A model generated the notes under the pieces. That model had not been told where the DNA came from, did no database searches, and was given only the letters and a program-made list of their open reading frames with translations. A DNA stretch of 64,000 nucleotides, from assembly GCA_963828445.1 (NCBI GenBank), contig CAWHFP010000003.1:62001-126000 (forward strand). The letters run 5' to 3'. Source of the DNA: Bog-532 sp963828445 (lineage in GTDB: Bacteria > Actinomycetota > Actinomycetes > Streptosporangiales > Streptosporangiaceae). Shown here piece after piece: positions 27,680-35,277 of the stretch (within the stretch, counting starts at the first letter, position 1; every line of letters begins with the position of its first letter). The position numbers and the translations under genes are program-made.

Positions 27680-28696
27680 CTATGGCGTGCGGAACCGATA
27701 GCCGGCGTCCAGCAACCGGGGTAGCGCGATGGTGAGCGCGGCCACGGTCTGGGACCGGTCCCCGCCGCCGTCGTGCTCCAGGATGATCGACCCGGACCGG
27801 GTGGTGCGCATGATCGTGGACACGATCGACCTGACGCCGGGCCGCGCCCAGTCGCGCGGGTCGACCGACCAGTCCAGCGGGGCCAGCTTCAGCTTTTCGC
27901 AGCGTTCCAGCACGGCCGGGGACCAGGCCCCGTAGGGAGCGCGGAACATGGCCGGGCGGCGTCCGGTGGCGGACGCGATCATGTCGTTGGCCCGGGTCAG
28001 CTGGCTGCTCACCGCGCCCGGGGTGAGCCGGGTCAGGTCGGCGTGGGTCCAGGTGTGGTTGACGATCTGGTGCCCGGCCGCGGCCACCTCGCGGGCCAGC
28101 GCGGGGTCGCCGGCCACGCTTTCGCCGATCATGGAGAACGTCGCGGTGACGCGGTACCGGGCCAGCAGGGCCAGCACCTGCGGCGTGTACACCGGGTCCG
28201 GGCCGTCGTCGATGGTCAGGGCGATGACCTTCGGCCCGTCGTCCAGGTAGAACATCGGCTGGGGCGGCTCGTCCCCGGCCGGGGGGCCCGCCGGATGAGT
28301 GGCCCGGGGATCATCCGGGTGCGGGCGGGCCGGGTCGGTGGACTGGTGTGGGGTGGCCGGGTGGGTGACCTGCGCTGCGTGGGTGGGGCCGGCGCTGGGA
28401 TCGGCCGGGTTCGCGGCGTGGGTGGGCGGGGCTTGGGCGCCCTGGGTGGCGGGAGCGGCCGGGGTGGTTCCCGTGGCGTGGGCGGCCGCCGGGGCGCCAC
28501 CGGAGCGCGGCGCGGGGCTCGGGGTGTCCGGGTGGGGCGTGGGGCCTGAGGTTCTGGAGGTGGCCGAACCGGTGAGGTGCTTGGCCGCGCTGGTCTGCCC
28601 GGCCACGTACTCGCCCAGGACCACCAGGCCACCCGCGGCCAGCAGGACCCGGCGGGAGATCGCGCGTTTGGACGGCGGCGCACCGTGCTTGCTCAT
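27680..28696 (-). CDS. Secreted polysaccharide deacetylase (NodB domain)
   Basis: 338 residues. The N-terminus (KRAISRRVLLAAGGLVVLGE) has a twin-arginine SRRVLL motif and hydrophobic core, suggesting Tat export, possibly lipid-free. Residues ~45-140 are a Pro/Ala/Thr/His-rich linker. The catalytic NodB domain follows: LTIDDGPDPVYTPQVL (metal-binding Asp pair), VNHTWTHADLTRLTPG (the two His ligands), FRAPYGAWSPAVLERC and the C-terminal SIILEHDGGG. The family removes N-acetyl groups from peptidoglycan, chitin or related glycans; which one cannot be told here. Monocistronic. Confidence 0.88.
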   Translation of the reverse strand: MSKHGAPPSKRAISRRVLLAAGGLVVLGEYVAGQTSAAKHLTGSATSRTSGPTPHPDTPSPAPRSGGAPAAAHATGTTPAAPATQGAQAPPTHAANPADPSAGPTHAAQVTHPATPHQSTDPARPHPDDPRATHPAGPPAGDEPPQPMFYLDDGPKVIALTIDDGPDPVYTPQVLALLARYRVTATFSMIGESVAGDPALAREVAAAGHQIVNHTWTHADLTRLTPGAVSSQLTRANDMIASATGRRPAMFRAPYGAWSPAVLERCEKLKLAPLDWSVDPRDWARPGVRSIVSTIMRTTRSGSIILEHDGGGDRSQTVAALTIALPRLLDAGYRFRTP

Positions 28697-28814
28697 CCAG
28701 GCCCCATCCAGTCACGGCATTGCAGTGCCTGCGGCAGCAGGTACCAGACCTTCACGCAAGGTAAAGACGGCCAGGGATCAGGATTGGTTGCGGCAAAACG
28801 GCATTCGGCCCATT

Positions 28815-28846
28815 GCGGCCCTCCCGGCCCGGGCGGGGAGGGCCGC
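28815..28846 (-). terminator. Terminator after the G1 peptidase gene
   Basis: A perfect 11-bp inverted repeat, GCGGCCCTCCC at 28815-28825 and GGGAGGGCCGC at 28836-28846, with a 10-nt loop, lies 28 bp past the peptidase stop. It is typical of U-less actinomycete terminators. Confidence 0.6.
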
Positions 28847-28873
28847 GATCCGAGTGTCGCGGGCTGGGCTGGC

Positions 28874-29851
28874 TCAGCTGCTGGGCGGGGTGTTGCCCTC
28901 GGCGTACCAGTAGCTGCTGAAGGCCTGACCGCCGAACAACGGGCCCGGCGCCGAGACCACGGTGCTGCCGGTCGAGTCGAGCTGCTCGACTTCGGTGTTG
29001 ACCCAGTCCGACGTGCTGAACGAGGCCCGCTGACCGGACCGGTCGGTGATGGCGATGTTCTCGTAGTTGGAGATGCCGTAGTCGGCCAGCGGCAGCGTGG
29101 CCGGGCCGACGGCCGGAGCCTCGGTGATGACTTCGGCCGAGGAATTGGCGCAGCTGGCCACGGCGCAGGCCTCGTACTGGCTGAAGGTCTGGCCGGTGGT
29201 GACGTCGGTCAGCGCCAGGAGATACTGCCCCTGGGCCACGGTCCGGGTCGAATCCCAGAACACGTCGGCGGTGATGGCGTCGCCGGCGCTGACCGCGAAG
29301 TTGATCTGCGTCTCGGGGTCGGGGTAGGTCTCCCACCAGGCCCCGTAGCTGGGCGTGCCGCTCGTGCACTGCCCGTAGATGCCGATCTGCTCGACGCTGG
29401 TGCTGGCGCCGAAGTTGTAGCCGACGCCGTCCAGGCCGACCCAGTCATCGAAGGTGTCCGGGTAGTCGGCGTTCCCGGCCGTGCTCTTGCTGCAGTTGAT
29501 CGAGGGCACGTTGAACGTGGCCTGGACGTAGCGGAACCCGGCGCCGTTCCACGATCCGGTGGACACGTAACCGGCCCAGTTGCTGCTGGCTTCCACGGCG
29601 TTCGAGGTGCCGGCGGGCCCGTTGAGTACGCCGGTGCCGTGCGCCTGGATCAAATGCAGCGGCGTGGGGTGGGCGTGGGCGGACGCGGTGGCGGCGGCCA
29701 CGGCCGGCCCCTGGGCCGCGGTGGGGTACTTGGCTGCGGTGGGGTACTTGGCTGCGGTGGGCGCCGCACCCGCCGACGAAGCCACCAGCAGCGCCACCAC
29801 GGGCACGGCGGCCAAGGCCACAACGGGCCGGAGGAAACGAGCTCTGGGCAT
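28874..29851 (-). CDS. Secreted G1-family (eqolisin-type) endopeptidase
   Basis: 325 residues. A Sec signal peptide (FLRPVVALAAVPVVALLVAS-SAGAA) is followed by a short repeat (TAAKYP twice, then TAAQGP) and a propeptide. The mature domain begins at SSNWAGYVSTGSWNGAGF, the family's conserved entry. DDWVGLDGVGYNFG, SVEQIGIYGQC, GAWWETYPDPE and SAEVITEAPAVG match the regions that hold the catalytic Gln and Glu of glutamic peptidases. These enzymes cut proteins at acidic pH and are known from fungi and some acid-tolerant bacteria. Exact catalytic residues should be confirmed by alignment. Confidence 0.82.
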   Translation of the reverse strand: MPRARFLRPVVALAAVPVVALLVASSAGAAPTAAKYPTAAKYPTAAQGPAVAAATASAHAHPTPLHLIQAHGTGVLNGPAGTSNAVEASSNWAGYVSTGSWNGAGFRYVQATFNVPSINCSKSTAGNADYPDTFDDWVGLDGVGYNFGASTSVEQIGIYGQCTSGTPSYGAWWETYPDPETQINFAVSAGDAITADVFWDSTRTVAQGQYLLALTDVTTGQTFSQYEACAVASCANSSAEVITEAPAVGPATLPLADYGISNYENIAITDRSGQRASFSTSDWVNTEVEQLDSTGSTVVSAPGPLFGGQAFSSYWYAEGNTPPSS

Positions 29852-30391
29852 GGAGGGATGCCTTCCGTTCGGGCAGAAGATCGCGGGGTCACCGGCCGCA
29901 CGGCGGGTGGAACCGGGTCACCGGCCAAGGGGGCGGGCCGACCTCCTGCCCGAATCGCCGGTTACCACAGATAAGCGATTCTTCTACCAGTTACCGTCGG
30001 CAGCTTCGGCCCATTTGGCCTGTTTGCGGCGCCAATGAGACTCGGGGTGGCGGGCCACCGCACACGTTCGCACACCCGGCTAGCAGGCGTTCGAAATTTA
30101 TATTAAAAAACGTTAGCTTGAAGGTCAGACCATATGCGGGGTTGTCGCAGCTCAGGCCGCGGATGGGCGAGCAGCTGGCGGGGGCTCCCGGCGGACCGGC
30201 GGGAACTCTGGGCGAGCTGGCGGGCGCCCCTGAGCGGAATGGGGTTGCGGCGGCCTGGGGTGTTCGCGGTGGGTGGTGGGGCGAGCTGGTTCTGGCCCGG
30301 GTTTGCGTGCAGAAACTGCGGCTATCACAGCAGAAAATGCCCACTCTTCTTTGGGCCGGGGCGTCCGGGCGCGGGGGCCCGGGGCCGGAGG
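29852..30391. other. 540-bp gap upstream of the G1 peptidase
   Basis: No convincing gene. It holds the peptidase promoter region, a strikingly AT-rich patch at 30,093-30,118 (ATTTATATTAAAAAACG) and, near the PucR-type gene's 3' end, a degenerate hairpin element described separately. Confidence 0.6.
30301..30342. repeat. Degenerate copy of the GCGTGCA-hairpin element
   Basis: GTTTGCGTGCAGAAACTGCG followed by GCTATCACAGCAG resembles the intact element at 57,080-57,121 (same TTTGCGTGCA start, same GCTAT loop word, same position after a gene's 3' end) but its stem has several mismatches. It lies 50 bp downstream of the PucR-type gene on the minus strand. Confidence 0.45.
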
Positions 30392-31687
30392 CTAGGACGG
30401 GCGGGTGAGCATCTGGCGGGCGCGGAGGGCGATCTCCAGCTCGAAGCGGCGGTCGGGGTCGCGGAGCTGGTCGCCGAACAGGTCGTCGACCTGGCGCAGG
30501 CGGTAGCGGACGGTCTGGGGGTGGACGTGCAGGCGGGCCGCGACCTCGTTGGCGTTGCAGCCGTGCTGCAGCCAGACCAGCAGCGTGCCCGCCAGCCGGT
30601 CGCGCTGGGCCGGGCGCAGCCGCTGCAGCGGCGCCAGCCGGGCCGCGCACAGGGCCTGGGTCAGTTCCTCGTCACCGAAGATCATCAGGCTGGCCAGGTG
30701 CTCGTCGCACCGGATCAGGCCCTGGACGCCTGCGCCCTGGACGCCTGGGCTGTGGCTGTCCGGGCCGCGGTCGCGGATGATGCCGCGGTCGGCCAGGTGC
30801 AGGGCGCGGCGGGCCCAGCGCAGCGAGGCGGCCGCGCGGGCCAGAGGCTCGGCCGGGCCGGCCGCCGCGGACCAGCCCGCCAGGGCCCGGGCGATCGCAG
30901 CTAGGTGGCCCGCCCCATCCGGGTCCGGGATCAGCAGGCACGGCTGCGGGCGGGACCAGTCGGCCAGGACGTTGTCAGGCAGAGAGGGAGTGTCGGCATG
31001 CTGCGGTTCACCGAGAACGACCACGCTGACCTGGGCGGGCAGCGGCCAGCCCGCCGCGCGGGCGGCCTCGGCCACCGTGTCGGCCGGCGCGGGCGGGTCG
31101 GCCAGGATCAGGTCGAGCAGGCGCCGGCGACGGCGTTCCCGCTCCCCCGCGAACTCGGCCCGCGCCTCCAGATACCCCTGGGCTGACGCATCGGCCAGTT
31201 CGTCCAGGTAGACGAAGATCGCCTCGCCGGCCCGGCCGAGCGCCAGCGCGTCCAGACCCTGCTCGGCGGCGATCGCGCACAGCCGCCGCCAGCCGACCCG
31301 GGCCCCGAGCCGGAGCGCGGCCTGCAGCGGCTCGAGGCTGCGGCCCTCACGGGCTTCGGCGGCGCCGATGCCGCGGAATTCGGTCAGGATCGCGGCCATC
31401 GGCGTGCCGGGGTGCGCCACCCGGTCGATGAACGTGTCCACCGCGTGCTGCACGGCCTGGCCGAGCGCCCGCGCGTAGCTGGCGTCGAACGGACGGGTGT
31501 ACTCGGCCACCTCGGACTGGATGGCCGTGCTGATCTCGGCGATGGAGACTGGCGACTCCACCCGCAGGACTTCGGCCACCTGGGCCGGCAGAACTGGCCA
31601 GCTGCCGACAGGCCCGTCAATGGGCTCGGCTAGCTTCAGCACACCGCTCACCCCGCACCGCTCATTCGCTGCGTCCGCCTGGGGCAC
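30392..31687 (-). CDS. PucR/CdaR-type transcriptional regulator
   Basis: 431 residues. The C-terminal ~60 residues are the PucR-type helix-turn-helix (NEVAARLHVHPQTVRYRLRQ, then VDDLFGDQLRDPDRRFELEI). The central part (residues ~40-200) is a helical RsbRD-like region (AVQHAVDTFIDRVAHPGTPM, AAEQGLDALALGRAGEAIF) and the middle is a GGDEF-like CdaR segment (VSVVVLGEPQHAD). Such regulators control catabolic or developmental genes; none is adjacent here, so the target is unknown. Its start is not fixed by a clear RBS. Confidence 0.82.
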   Translation of the reverse strand: MPQADAANERCGVSGVLKLAEPIDGPVGSWPVLPAQVAEVLRVESPVSIAEISTAIQSEVAEYTRPFDASYARALGQAVQHAVDTFIDRVAHPGTPMAAILTEFRGIGAAEAREGRSLEPLQAALRLGARVGWRRLCAIAAEQGLDALALGRAGEAIFVYLDELADASAQGYLEARAEFAGERERRRRRLLDLILADPPAPADTVAEAARAAGWPLPAQVSVVVLGEPQHADTPSLPDNVLADWSRPQPCLLIPDPDGAGHLAAIARALAGWSAAAGPAEPLARAAASLRWARRALHLADRGIIRDRGPDSHSPGVQGAGVQGLIRCDEHLASLMIFGDEELTQALCAARLAPLQRLRPAQRDRLAGTLLVWLQHGCNANEVAARLHVHPQTVRYRLRQVDDLFGDQLRDPDRRFELEIALRARQMLTRPS

Positions 31688-31733
31688 CGGGCTGGCGATG
31701 GTGCTGGTGTTCCAGAGGTCAGCGAAGTCTTAA

Positions 31734-31747
31734 GTACGCCTGCGTAC
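31734..31747. promoter_or_regulatory. Palindrome upstream of the PucR-type gene
   Basis: GTACGCCTGCGTAC is a perfect 6-bp inverted repeat (2-nt centre) 47 bp upstream of the regulator start, followed by a related GGTACGTCG. It is a plausible autoregulatory site. The rest of 31,688-31,932 shows nothing else. Confidence 0.35.
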
Positions 31748-31932
31748 CTTTGACGACGGTACGTCGTAAAGACGCTGGTGTCACGTAGTTCCGGTGCAGG
31801 TGGATTCCGGCGGGAGGTGGGGCAGCGCGGGGCGAATGGGCCTGTAGCGGCGGGTGGTCGAGCGGGGAAAGTGTGGCCAAGCGGCGGGAGACGGTACGCT
31901 ACTCACGGCGGTCGGCTCCGGCCACCGTCGAC

Positions 31933-32003
31933 GCGGGCGTAGCTCAATGGTAGAGCCCCAGCCTTCCAAGCTGGTCATGCGGTTTCGATTACCGTCGCCC
32001 GCT
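31933..32003 (+). tRNA. tRNA-Gly (anticodon TCC)
   Basis: Acceptor GCGGGCG pairs with CGCCCGC; D-arm GCTC/GAGC; anticodon arm CCAGC-CTTCCAA-GCTGG (anticodon TCC, reads GGA); T-arm GCGGT-TTCGATT-ACCGT; discriminator T. Its 3' half, from the anticodon loop to 3 bp past the gene, is the direct-repeat core of the downstream cassette array, so this gene is the attachment site. Confidence 0.96.
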
Positions 32004-32006
32004 CTT
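31963..32006 (+). repeat. Attachment core R0 (inside tRNA-Gly)
   Basis: The 44-bp sequence from CTTCCAAGCTGG to CGCCCGCTCTT in the tRNA-Gly gene. Identical 44-mers occur at 33026, 34198 and 35278, all in the same orientation. Because the first copy restores a complete tRNA, the set has the layout of attB/attL/attR sites of tRNA-targeting elements. Confidence 0.9.
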
Positions 32007-32192
32007 ATCTTGTCTGCGCTGGTCAACGGTATGGCTGGAAGCACGGGCATAGATTGCCAGTGATAACTTTCCGCTGGGTATTTGTGGGGCGCGTGTGCGC
32101 GGTGCTCTACTACCAGCGTCTACTCGGTCACTGACGGGTACTCGCCTGGTAGTGGCTAGGGACGATATCAACGCAGGTCGCACGGCGTGGAC

Positions 32193-32217
32193 AGCCACCG
32201 ATTTTCCAAGCTGTTTA
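32193..32217 (+). repeat. Decayed, partial attachment core
   Basis: ACAGCCACCGATTTTCCAAG continues CTGTTTATG. Its start matches the 'ACCGATCTTCCAAGCTGG' context of the intact copies at most positions, then diverges. Upstream at 32,128-32,147 is CGGTCACTGACGGGTACTCG, matching the arm sequence seen before the intact copies. It marks an older insertion whose end has eroded into the higA 3' end. Confidence 0.55.
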
Positions 32218-32523
32218 TGTGGCCTCAGGCGAGACCAGCACTTCCACCTGGCGCAGTTCTTCCTCATGCAGATCGTGCTCGGTCTCGATGTCGTAGTCGG
32301 TCTGCATGTTGATCCAGTACCGCTCCGACAGCCCGAGGGCGCGGGAGAGCCTCAGGCCGGTGTCGGGCGTGATCCGGCGCCTGCCGTGGACGATCTCGCT
32401 TATCCGGGTCTGCGGCAGCCCGGTCGCCTGGGCAAGCCGGTACTGGCTGATTCCCAGCGGCTCAAGGAACTCGGTGAGAAGGATCTCGCCGGGAGTGACG
32501 GGGTCGTGCACCTTCGCGCTCAT
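32215..32523 (-). CDS. higA: HigA-family antitoxin
   Basis: 102 residues from the ATG at 32523 (MSAKVHDPVTPGEILLTEFL). The XRE-type helix-turn-helix is GISQYRLAQATGLPQTRISE, followed by IVHGRRRITPDTGLRLSRAL and the acidic C-terminal end, as in HigA/VapI proteins. It neutralises the toxin encoded 13 bp upstream and represses the operon. The reversed order, toxin first, is the usual higBA layout. First intact TA module of the tRNA-Gly array. Confidence 0.92.
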   Translation of the reverse strand: MSAKVHDPVTPGEILLTEFLEPLGISQYRLAQATGLPQTRISEIVHGRRRITPDTGLRLSRALGLSERYWINMQTDYDIETEHDLHEEELRQVEVLVSPEAT

Positions 32524-32536
32524 TAGCGCCTCCGTG

Positions 32537-32818
32537 TCAGTGGTAGTCCGTGATCTCGACGTCAGCGGGCCCTTGCTTGGTCCACACGAAGCAGATTCGG
32601 TACTGGTCGTTGATCCGGATCGAATGCTGTCCGACGCGGTTACCGGCAAGCTTCTCCAGCCTGTTTCCTGGTGGGATGCGAAGGTCGTTGATGTTGTTCG
32701 CCGCGTTTAGCTGACGCAGCTTTTTCTGTGCGGCGCGCTGCATGTCTGCACCGAGGCGCGGGGCCCTTTCACGATTCCAGACCCGCTCCGTCGTATCGTC
32801 GGCAAAGGACTGGATCAC
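32537..32818 (-). CDS. higB: HigB-family toxin (RelE/ParE superfamily)
   Basis: 93 residues from a GTG start (MIQSFADDTTERVWNRERAP). AAQKKLRQLNAANNINDLRI, PPGNRLEKLAGNRVGQHSIR and INDQYRICFVWTKQGPADVE are the HigB core, ending in ITDYH. The family is a ribosome-dependent mRNA endoribonuclease. Toxin and antitoxin are read from one promoter on the minus strand, with an operator-like direct repeat just upstream. Confidence 0.93.
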   Translation of the reverse strand: MIQSFADDTTERVWNRERAPRLGADMQRAAQKKLRQLNAANNINDLRIPPGNRLEKLAGNRVGQHSIRINDQYRICFVWTKQGPADVEITDYH

Positions 32819-32831
32819 TTTCCTATACTAC

Positions 32832-32859
32832 CGTCAAGCGTTAGTAACGTCAATCGTTA
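32832..32859 (-). promoter_or_regulatory. higBA promoter/operator: 12-bp direct repeat
   Basis: CGTCAAGCGTTA (32832-32843) and CGTCAATCGTTA (32848-32859) are tandem repeats with one mismatch and a 4-bp spacer. On the minus strand they precede a TAGTAT -10-like box and the higB start. This is the expected place for HigA autorepression. Confidence 0.55.
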
Positions 32860-32902
32860 GCATATCGCCAGCGCCCGGCCAAGGCGAGTGGCTTCGCCCC
32901 GC

Positions 32903-32964
32903 CGTGCCACACCCGTGCCACACGCCACGGTGTCCGGCGGTCAGCCAGGGTCACTCACGGACAC
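32903..32964 (+). repeat. Arm-like sequence, copy 1
   Basis: Starts CGTGCCACACCCGTGCCAC (two TGCCAC half-sites) and continues to CAGGGTCACTCACGGACAC. Related blocks lie at 34,076 and 35,156, each 60-125 bp before an intact 44-bp core. Tandem TGCCAC words next to a tRNA core resemble integrase arm sites of actinomycete elements. Confidence 0.6.
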
Positions 32965-33025
32965 CGCCAAGCTTCTGACCAGGACTTGCATTCGCACTGG
33001 TCAACACGCAAACCCGGCGACCGAT

Positions 33026-33069
33026 CTTCCAAGCTGGTCATGCGGTTTCGATTACCGTCGCCCGCTCTT
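33026..33069 (+). repeat. Attachment core copy R1
   Basis: Exact 44-bp copy of the tRNA-Gly 3' end, preceded by GGCGACCGAT. It ends the higBA cassette and begins the vapBC cassette. Confidence 0.9.
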
Positions 33070-33303
33070 TTGCTGCGGTGCAGGCCGGGTTGAGCGCTCT
33101 GCCTTCCGTCCAATAAATTTCGAGCGGCATAACCAGCCATAACCGGGTCAGAGCCGCATGAAGGGCCGCCATCCGCTGACGGTGCTCAGCCGGTGGATTT
33201 CAGCGTCGAGCATCGTGCGCGTGCCCTCGCCGCGAGCATGCATCGCATTCGAGCCTCTGCAGAGACAGCAGACACGGCCGCCTTCCATCCGATGTTGGTC
33301 ATG

Positions 33304-33309
33304 TATAAT
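33304..33309 (+). promoter_or_regulatory. vapBC promoter -10 box
   Basis: A consensus TATAAT inside an AT-rich patch (GTATAATTTTTTGTGGATAG), 36 bp upstream of the vapB ATG, in otherwise GC-rich DNA. The stretch 33,070-33,300 between R1 and this promoter contains no gene that I can support. Confidence 0.5.
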
Positions 33310-33344
33310 TTTTTGTGGATAGCCAATATCCCGAAAGGTGTCTC

Positions 33345-33566
33345 ATGTCCGTGACACAGGTCGACATCGACGAGGATGCCCTCGATCGTGCGATGGCACT
33401 CTCAGGGGCACGAACGAAGAAGGACGCCGTCAACCTCGCCCTCCGCTACTACGCCGAGCGGCAAGAGCGCGCAGCCCGGATCGCCCGGCACTTCGAACGC
33501 GCGCAGAGCTGGGGAGCAATCGAAGACGCCGAGCGGCTGCATGAAGCCGAGAAGAACGCCAGGTGA
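33345..33566 (+). CDS. vapB: VapB-family antitoxin
   Basis: 73 residues from the ATG at 33345 with GAAAGGTG upstream. The N-terminal half (VTQVDIDEDALDRAMALSGA, RTKKDAVNLALRYYAER) is a ribbon-helix-helix VapB type II domain that binds operator DNA. The charged C-terminal half (FERAQSWGAIEDAERLHEAE) would wrap the toxin. It overlaps vapC by 4 bp. Confidence 0.93.
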   Translation: MSVTQVDIDEDALDRAMALSGARTKKDAVNLALRYYAERQERAARIARHFERAQSWGAIEDAERLHEAEKNAR

Positions 33567-33973
33567 TCTATCTACTCGACACCTCAGCCCTGGTCCGGCT
33601 GCTCCGCGACCGAAAGCTGCAGGAAGCCTGGTACGACACGATCGACGCCGAAGCGATCGGGACCTGCTACCCGCAGCGGGCTGAGTTCCTCTACAGCGCC
33701 CGCGACGCCACGGAGTATGACGAGATCACGGAAATGTTCACTGATCTCTATCCGGACCGGACGGTGCCGAAGAATGCCGGGCGCTGGATCTCCACCGTCC
33801 AATACCAGATGGCACGCACCGGCCACCACCGCAGCGCCTCCGCCGTCGACCTCATCATCGCCGCCACCGCCGCCCATCACGGCCTCACCGTCCTGCACGA
33901 CGACGCCGACTACCGTACCGTCGCCAGGCACGCACCGGACCTCACCGAACACAACGTCAACGACGTTCCCTGA
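33563..33973 (+). CDS. vapC: VapC PIN-domain ribonuclease toxin
   Basis: 136 residues from a GTG that overlaps the vapB stop (GTGA). The PIN-domain acidic residues are visible: YLLDTSALVRLLRD (first Asp), YPQRAEFLYSARDA (Glu), HRSASAVDLIIAATAAHHGL (Asp) and LHDDADYRTVARHA (last Asp). VapC toxins cut tRNA or rRNA when VapB is degraded. Second TA module of the array. Confidence 0.94.
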   Translation: MIYLLDTSALVRLLRDRKLQEAWYDTIDAEAIGTCYPQRAEFLYSARDATEYDEITEMFTDLYPDRTVPKNAGRWISTVQYQMARTGHHRSASAVDLIIAATAAHHGLTVLHDDADYRTVARHAPDLTEHNVNDVP

Positions 33974-34075
33974 CCGATAGAGATTGGTTGCCTGCGACAC
34001 CGCACCCGCCGCATCGGTGCCGGGCGTACGGCTCTGGAGGCCTAGTTGACACGCCGCGGTGGGAGGTGTCAGCCG

Positions 34076-34139
34076 CGTGCCACACACGTGCCATAAGCCA
34101 GGGTGCCGGGCGGTCGGCCACGGTCACTCACGCGCACTC
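34076..34139 (+). repeat. Arm-like sequence, copy 2
   Basis: CGTGCCACACACGTGCCATA at the start and CACGGTCACTCACGCGCACT at the end. Same organisation as copies 1 and 3, placed between the vapC 3' end and core R2. Confidence 0.6.
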
Positions 34140-34197
34140 CAACCCCCTGGCCGGGATCGGCATTCACCCATCTCAGCCTGCAAGCAGGGCAACCGAT

Positions 34198-34241
34198 CTT
34201 CCAAGCTGGTCATGCGGTTTCGATTACCGTCGCCCGCTCTT
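34198..34241 (+). repeat. Attachment core copy R2
   Basis: Exact 44-bp copy of the tRNA-Gly 3' end, preceded by GCAACCGAT. It is followed, like R1, by a GGTGCAGG word and then GCATAACCAGCCA (34,299-34,311; the R1 equivalent is 33,127-33,139), showing that left ends are shared too. Confidence 0.9.
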
Positions 34242-34344
34242 ATTGTCCCGGTGCAGGTCAGGCGTGACGCCGATGCTCGTCCGGCACCGCCGGCGAGAGC
34301 ATAACCAGCCAGAGCTGGCTGGTCACAACGGGCACGGTGCCCGC

Positions 34345-34530
34345 TGGTCAGCTTGCGGCGCTCGCGGACGCCAGCTGATACTGGCCAGGCTGAGCGGGTT
34401 GAGATACTCTTCGAGCAGGGCCTCCCCCGGATGCACTGGCGGCTTACACATCACTCATGCTCCGTCGTCTCGGTGGTGGTCAACCATCTCGACGTCTTCC
34501 GGCCCCGCGTCGGAGCCTGCGCTCCGCCAT
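34345..34530 (-). pseudogene. Remnant of a second higBA pair
   Basis: On the minus strand there is a HigB-like C-terminal end (AGPEDVEMVDHHRDDGA, compare PADVEITDYH in the intact toxin). It is followed by a HigA-like start (KPPVHPGEALLEEYLNPLSL, compare VTPGEILLTEFLEPL). Neither part is a complete gene: the antitoxin has lost its helix-turn-helix, and the toxin its N-terminal half. The brnTA promoter begins right beside it. Confidence 0.55.
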
Positions 34531-34560
34531 GAAGTGAGCGGTAAGATAAGGAGAGTTAAG

Positions 34561-34575
34561 GTATAGTTTCTATAC
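34561..34575 (+). promoter_or_regulatory. brnTA operator palindrome
   Basis: GTATAGTTTCTATAC, a perfect 6-bp inverted repeat with a 3-nt centre, 20 bp upstream of the brnT start and next to an AT-rich promoter-like stretch (GGTAAGATAAGGAGAGTTAA). It is a likely binding site for the BrnA/BrnT repressor complex. Confidence 0.55.
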
Positions 34576-34594
34576 TCAAAGTCGGTGCAGCCAG

Positions 34595-34855
34595 GTGGAG
34601 TTCGAATTCGACCCGGGTAAGAGCGCCTCGAACCTCGAGAAGCATGGCATCGACTTCGAGAGGGCACAGGAGCTCTGGCAGGACGTCATGCGGGTGGAGA
34701 TTCCGGCCCGGACGACGAACGAGGCGAGATGGCTGGTGATCGGGCAGATTGAGGGCAGGCACTGGTCGGTGGTGGTGACCTACCGGGAGCAGCGGGTCAG
34801 GATCGTCTCGGCCCGCCGGTCGCGCAAGGAAGAGGTGGCGCTGTATGAGGGCTGA
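34595..34855 (+). CDS. brnT: BrnT-family toxin
   Basis: 86 residues from a GTG start. EFEFDPGKSASNLEKHGIDF (the xWDxxKxxxNxxKHGVxF family pattern), then NEARWLVIGQIEGRHWSVVV and TYREQRVRIVSARRSRKEE are the BrnT core, a RelE-like ribonuclease fold. It overlaps brnA by 11 bp. The toxin-first order is normal for brnTA. Third intact TA module of the array. Confidence 0.94.
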   Translation: MEFEFDPGKSASNLEKHGIDFERAQELWQDVMRVEIPARTTNEARWLVIGQIEGRHWSVVVTYREQRVRIVSARRSRKEEVALYEG

Positions 34856-35078
34856 AGAGTTCGACCAGAAGTTCAACGATGGCGAGGACATAACCGGGGA
34901 CCTAGACCTTGGAGCGATCCACCGTCCCGCCCTTGAACAGCGCCGTGTCAACGTCGACTTCCCTTCCTGGATGGTCGATTCGCTCGACCGCGAGGCCCGC
35001 CGGCTGGGCGTCACCCGCCAATCGATCATCAAGGTGTGGATCGCCGAGCGACTCGAGCACGACAGCACCGCTGCCTGA
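34845..35078 (+). CDS. brnA: BrnA-family antitoxin
   Basis: 77 residues. The N-terminal half (MRAEEFDQKFNDGEDITGDL) is the toxin-binding arm; the C-terminal half (RRVNVDFPSWMVDSLDREAR, RLGVTRQSIIKVWIAERLE) is the ribbon-helix-helix DNA-binding domain. It binds BrnT and represses the operon. Confidence 0.92.
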   Translation: MRAEEFDQKFNDGEDITGDLDLGAIHRPALEQRRVNVDFPSWMVDSLDREARRLGVTRQSIIKVWIAERLEHDSTAA

Positions 35079-35155
35079 CCTCACATCACCGAGCACATCT
35101 CAGAACCCATGCGCCTTCAAAGCAACCGGTCACGCCGCCATCCGCACCAAGTCGC

Positions 35156-35220
35156 CGTGCCACATACGTGCCATGCACCACGGTGATCAAGGGACAGCCA
35201 CGGTTACTCACGGGCACTCG
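35156..35220 (+). repeat. Arm-like sequence, copy 3
   Basis: CGTGCCACATACGTGCCATG at the start and CACGGTTACTCACGGGCACT at the end, between the brnA 3' end and core R3. Best preserved match to copy 2. Confidence 0.6.
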
Positions 35221-35277
35221 CGTCCTGCTGACCAGCACCGGTGTTCCCGCAGATCAGCAGGGTGCTGCGGCACCGAT

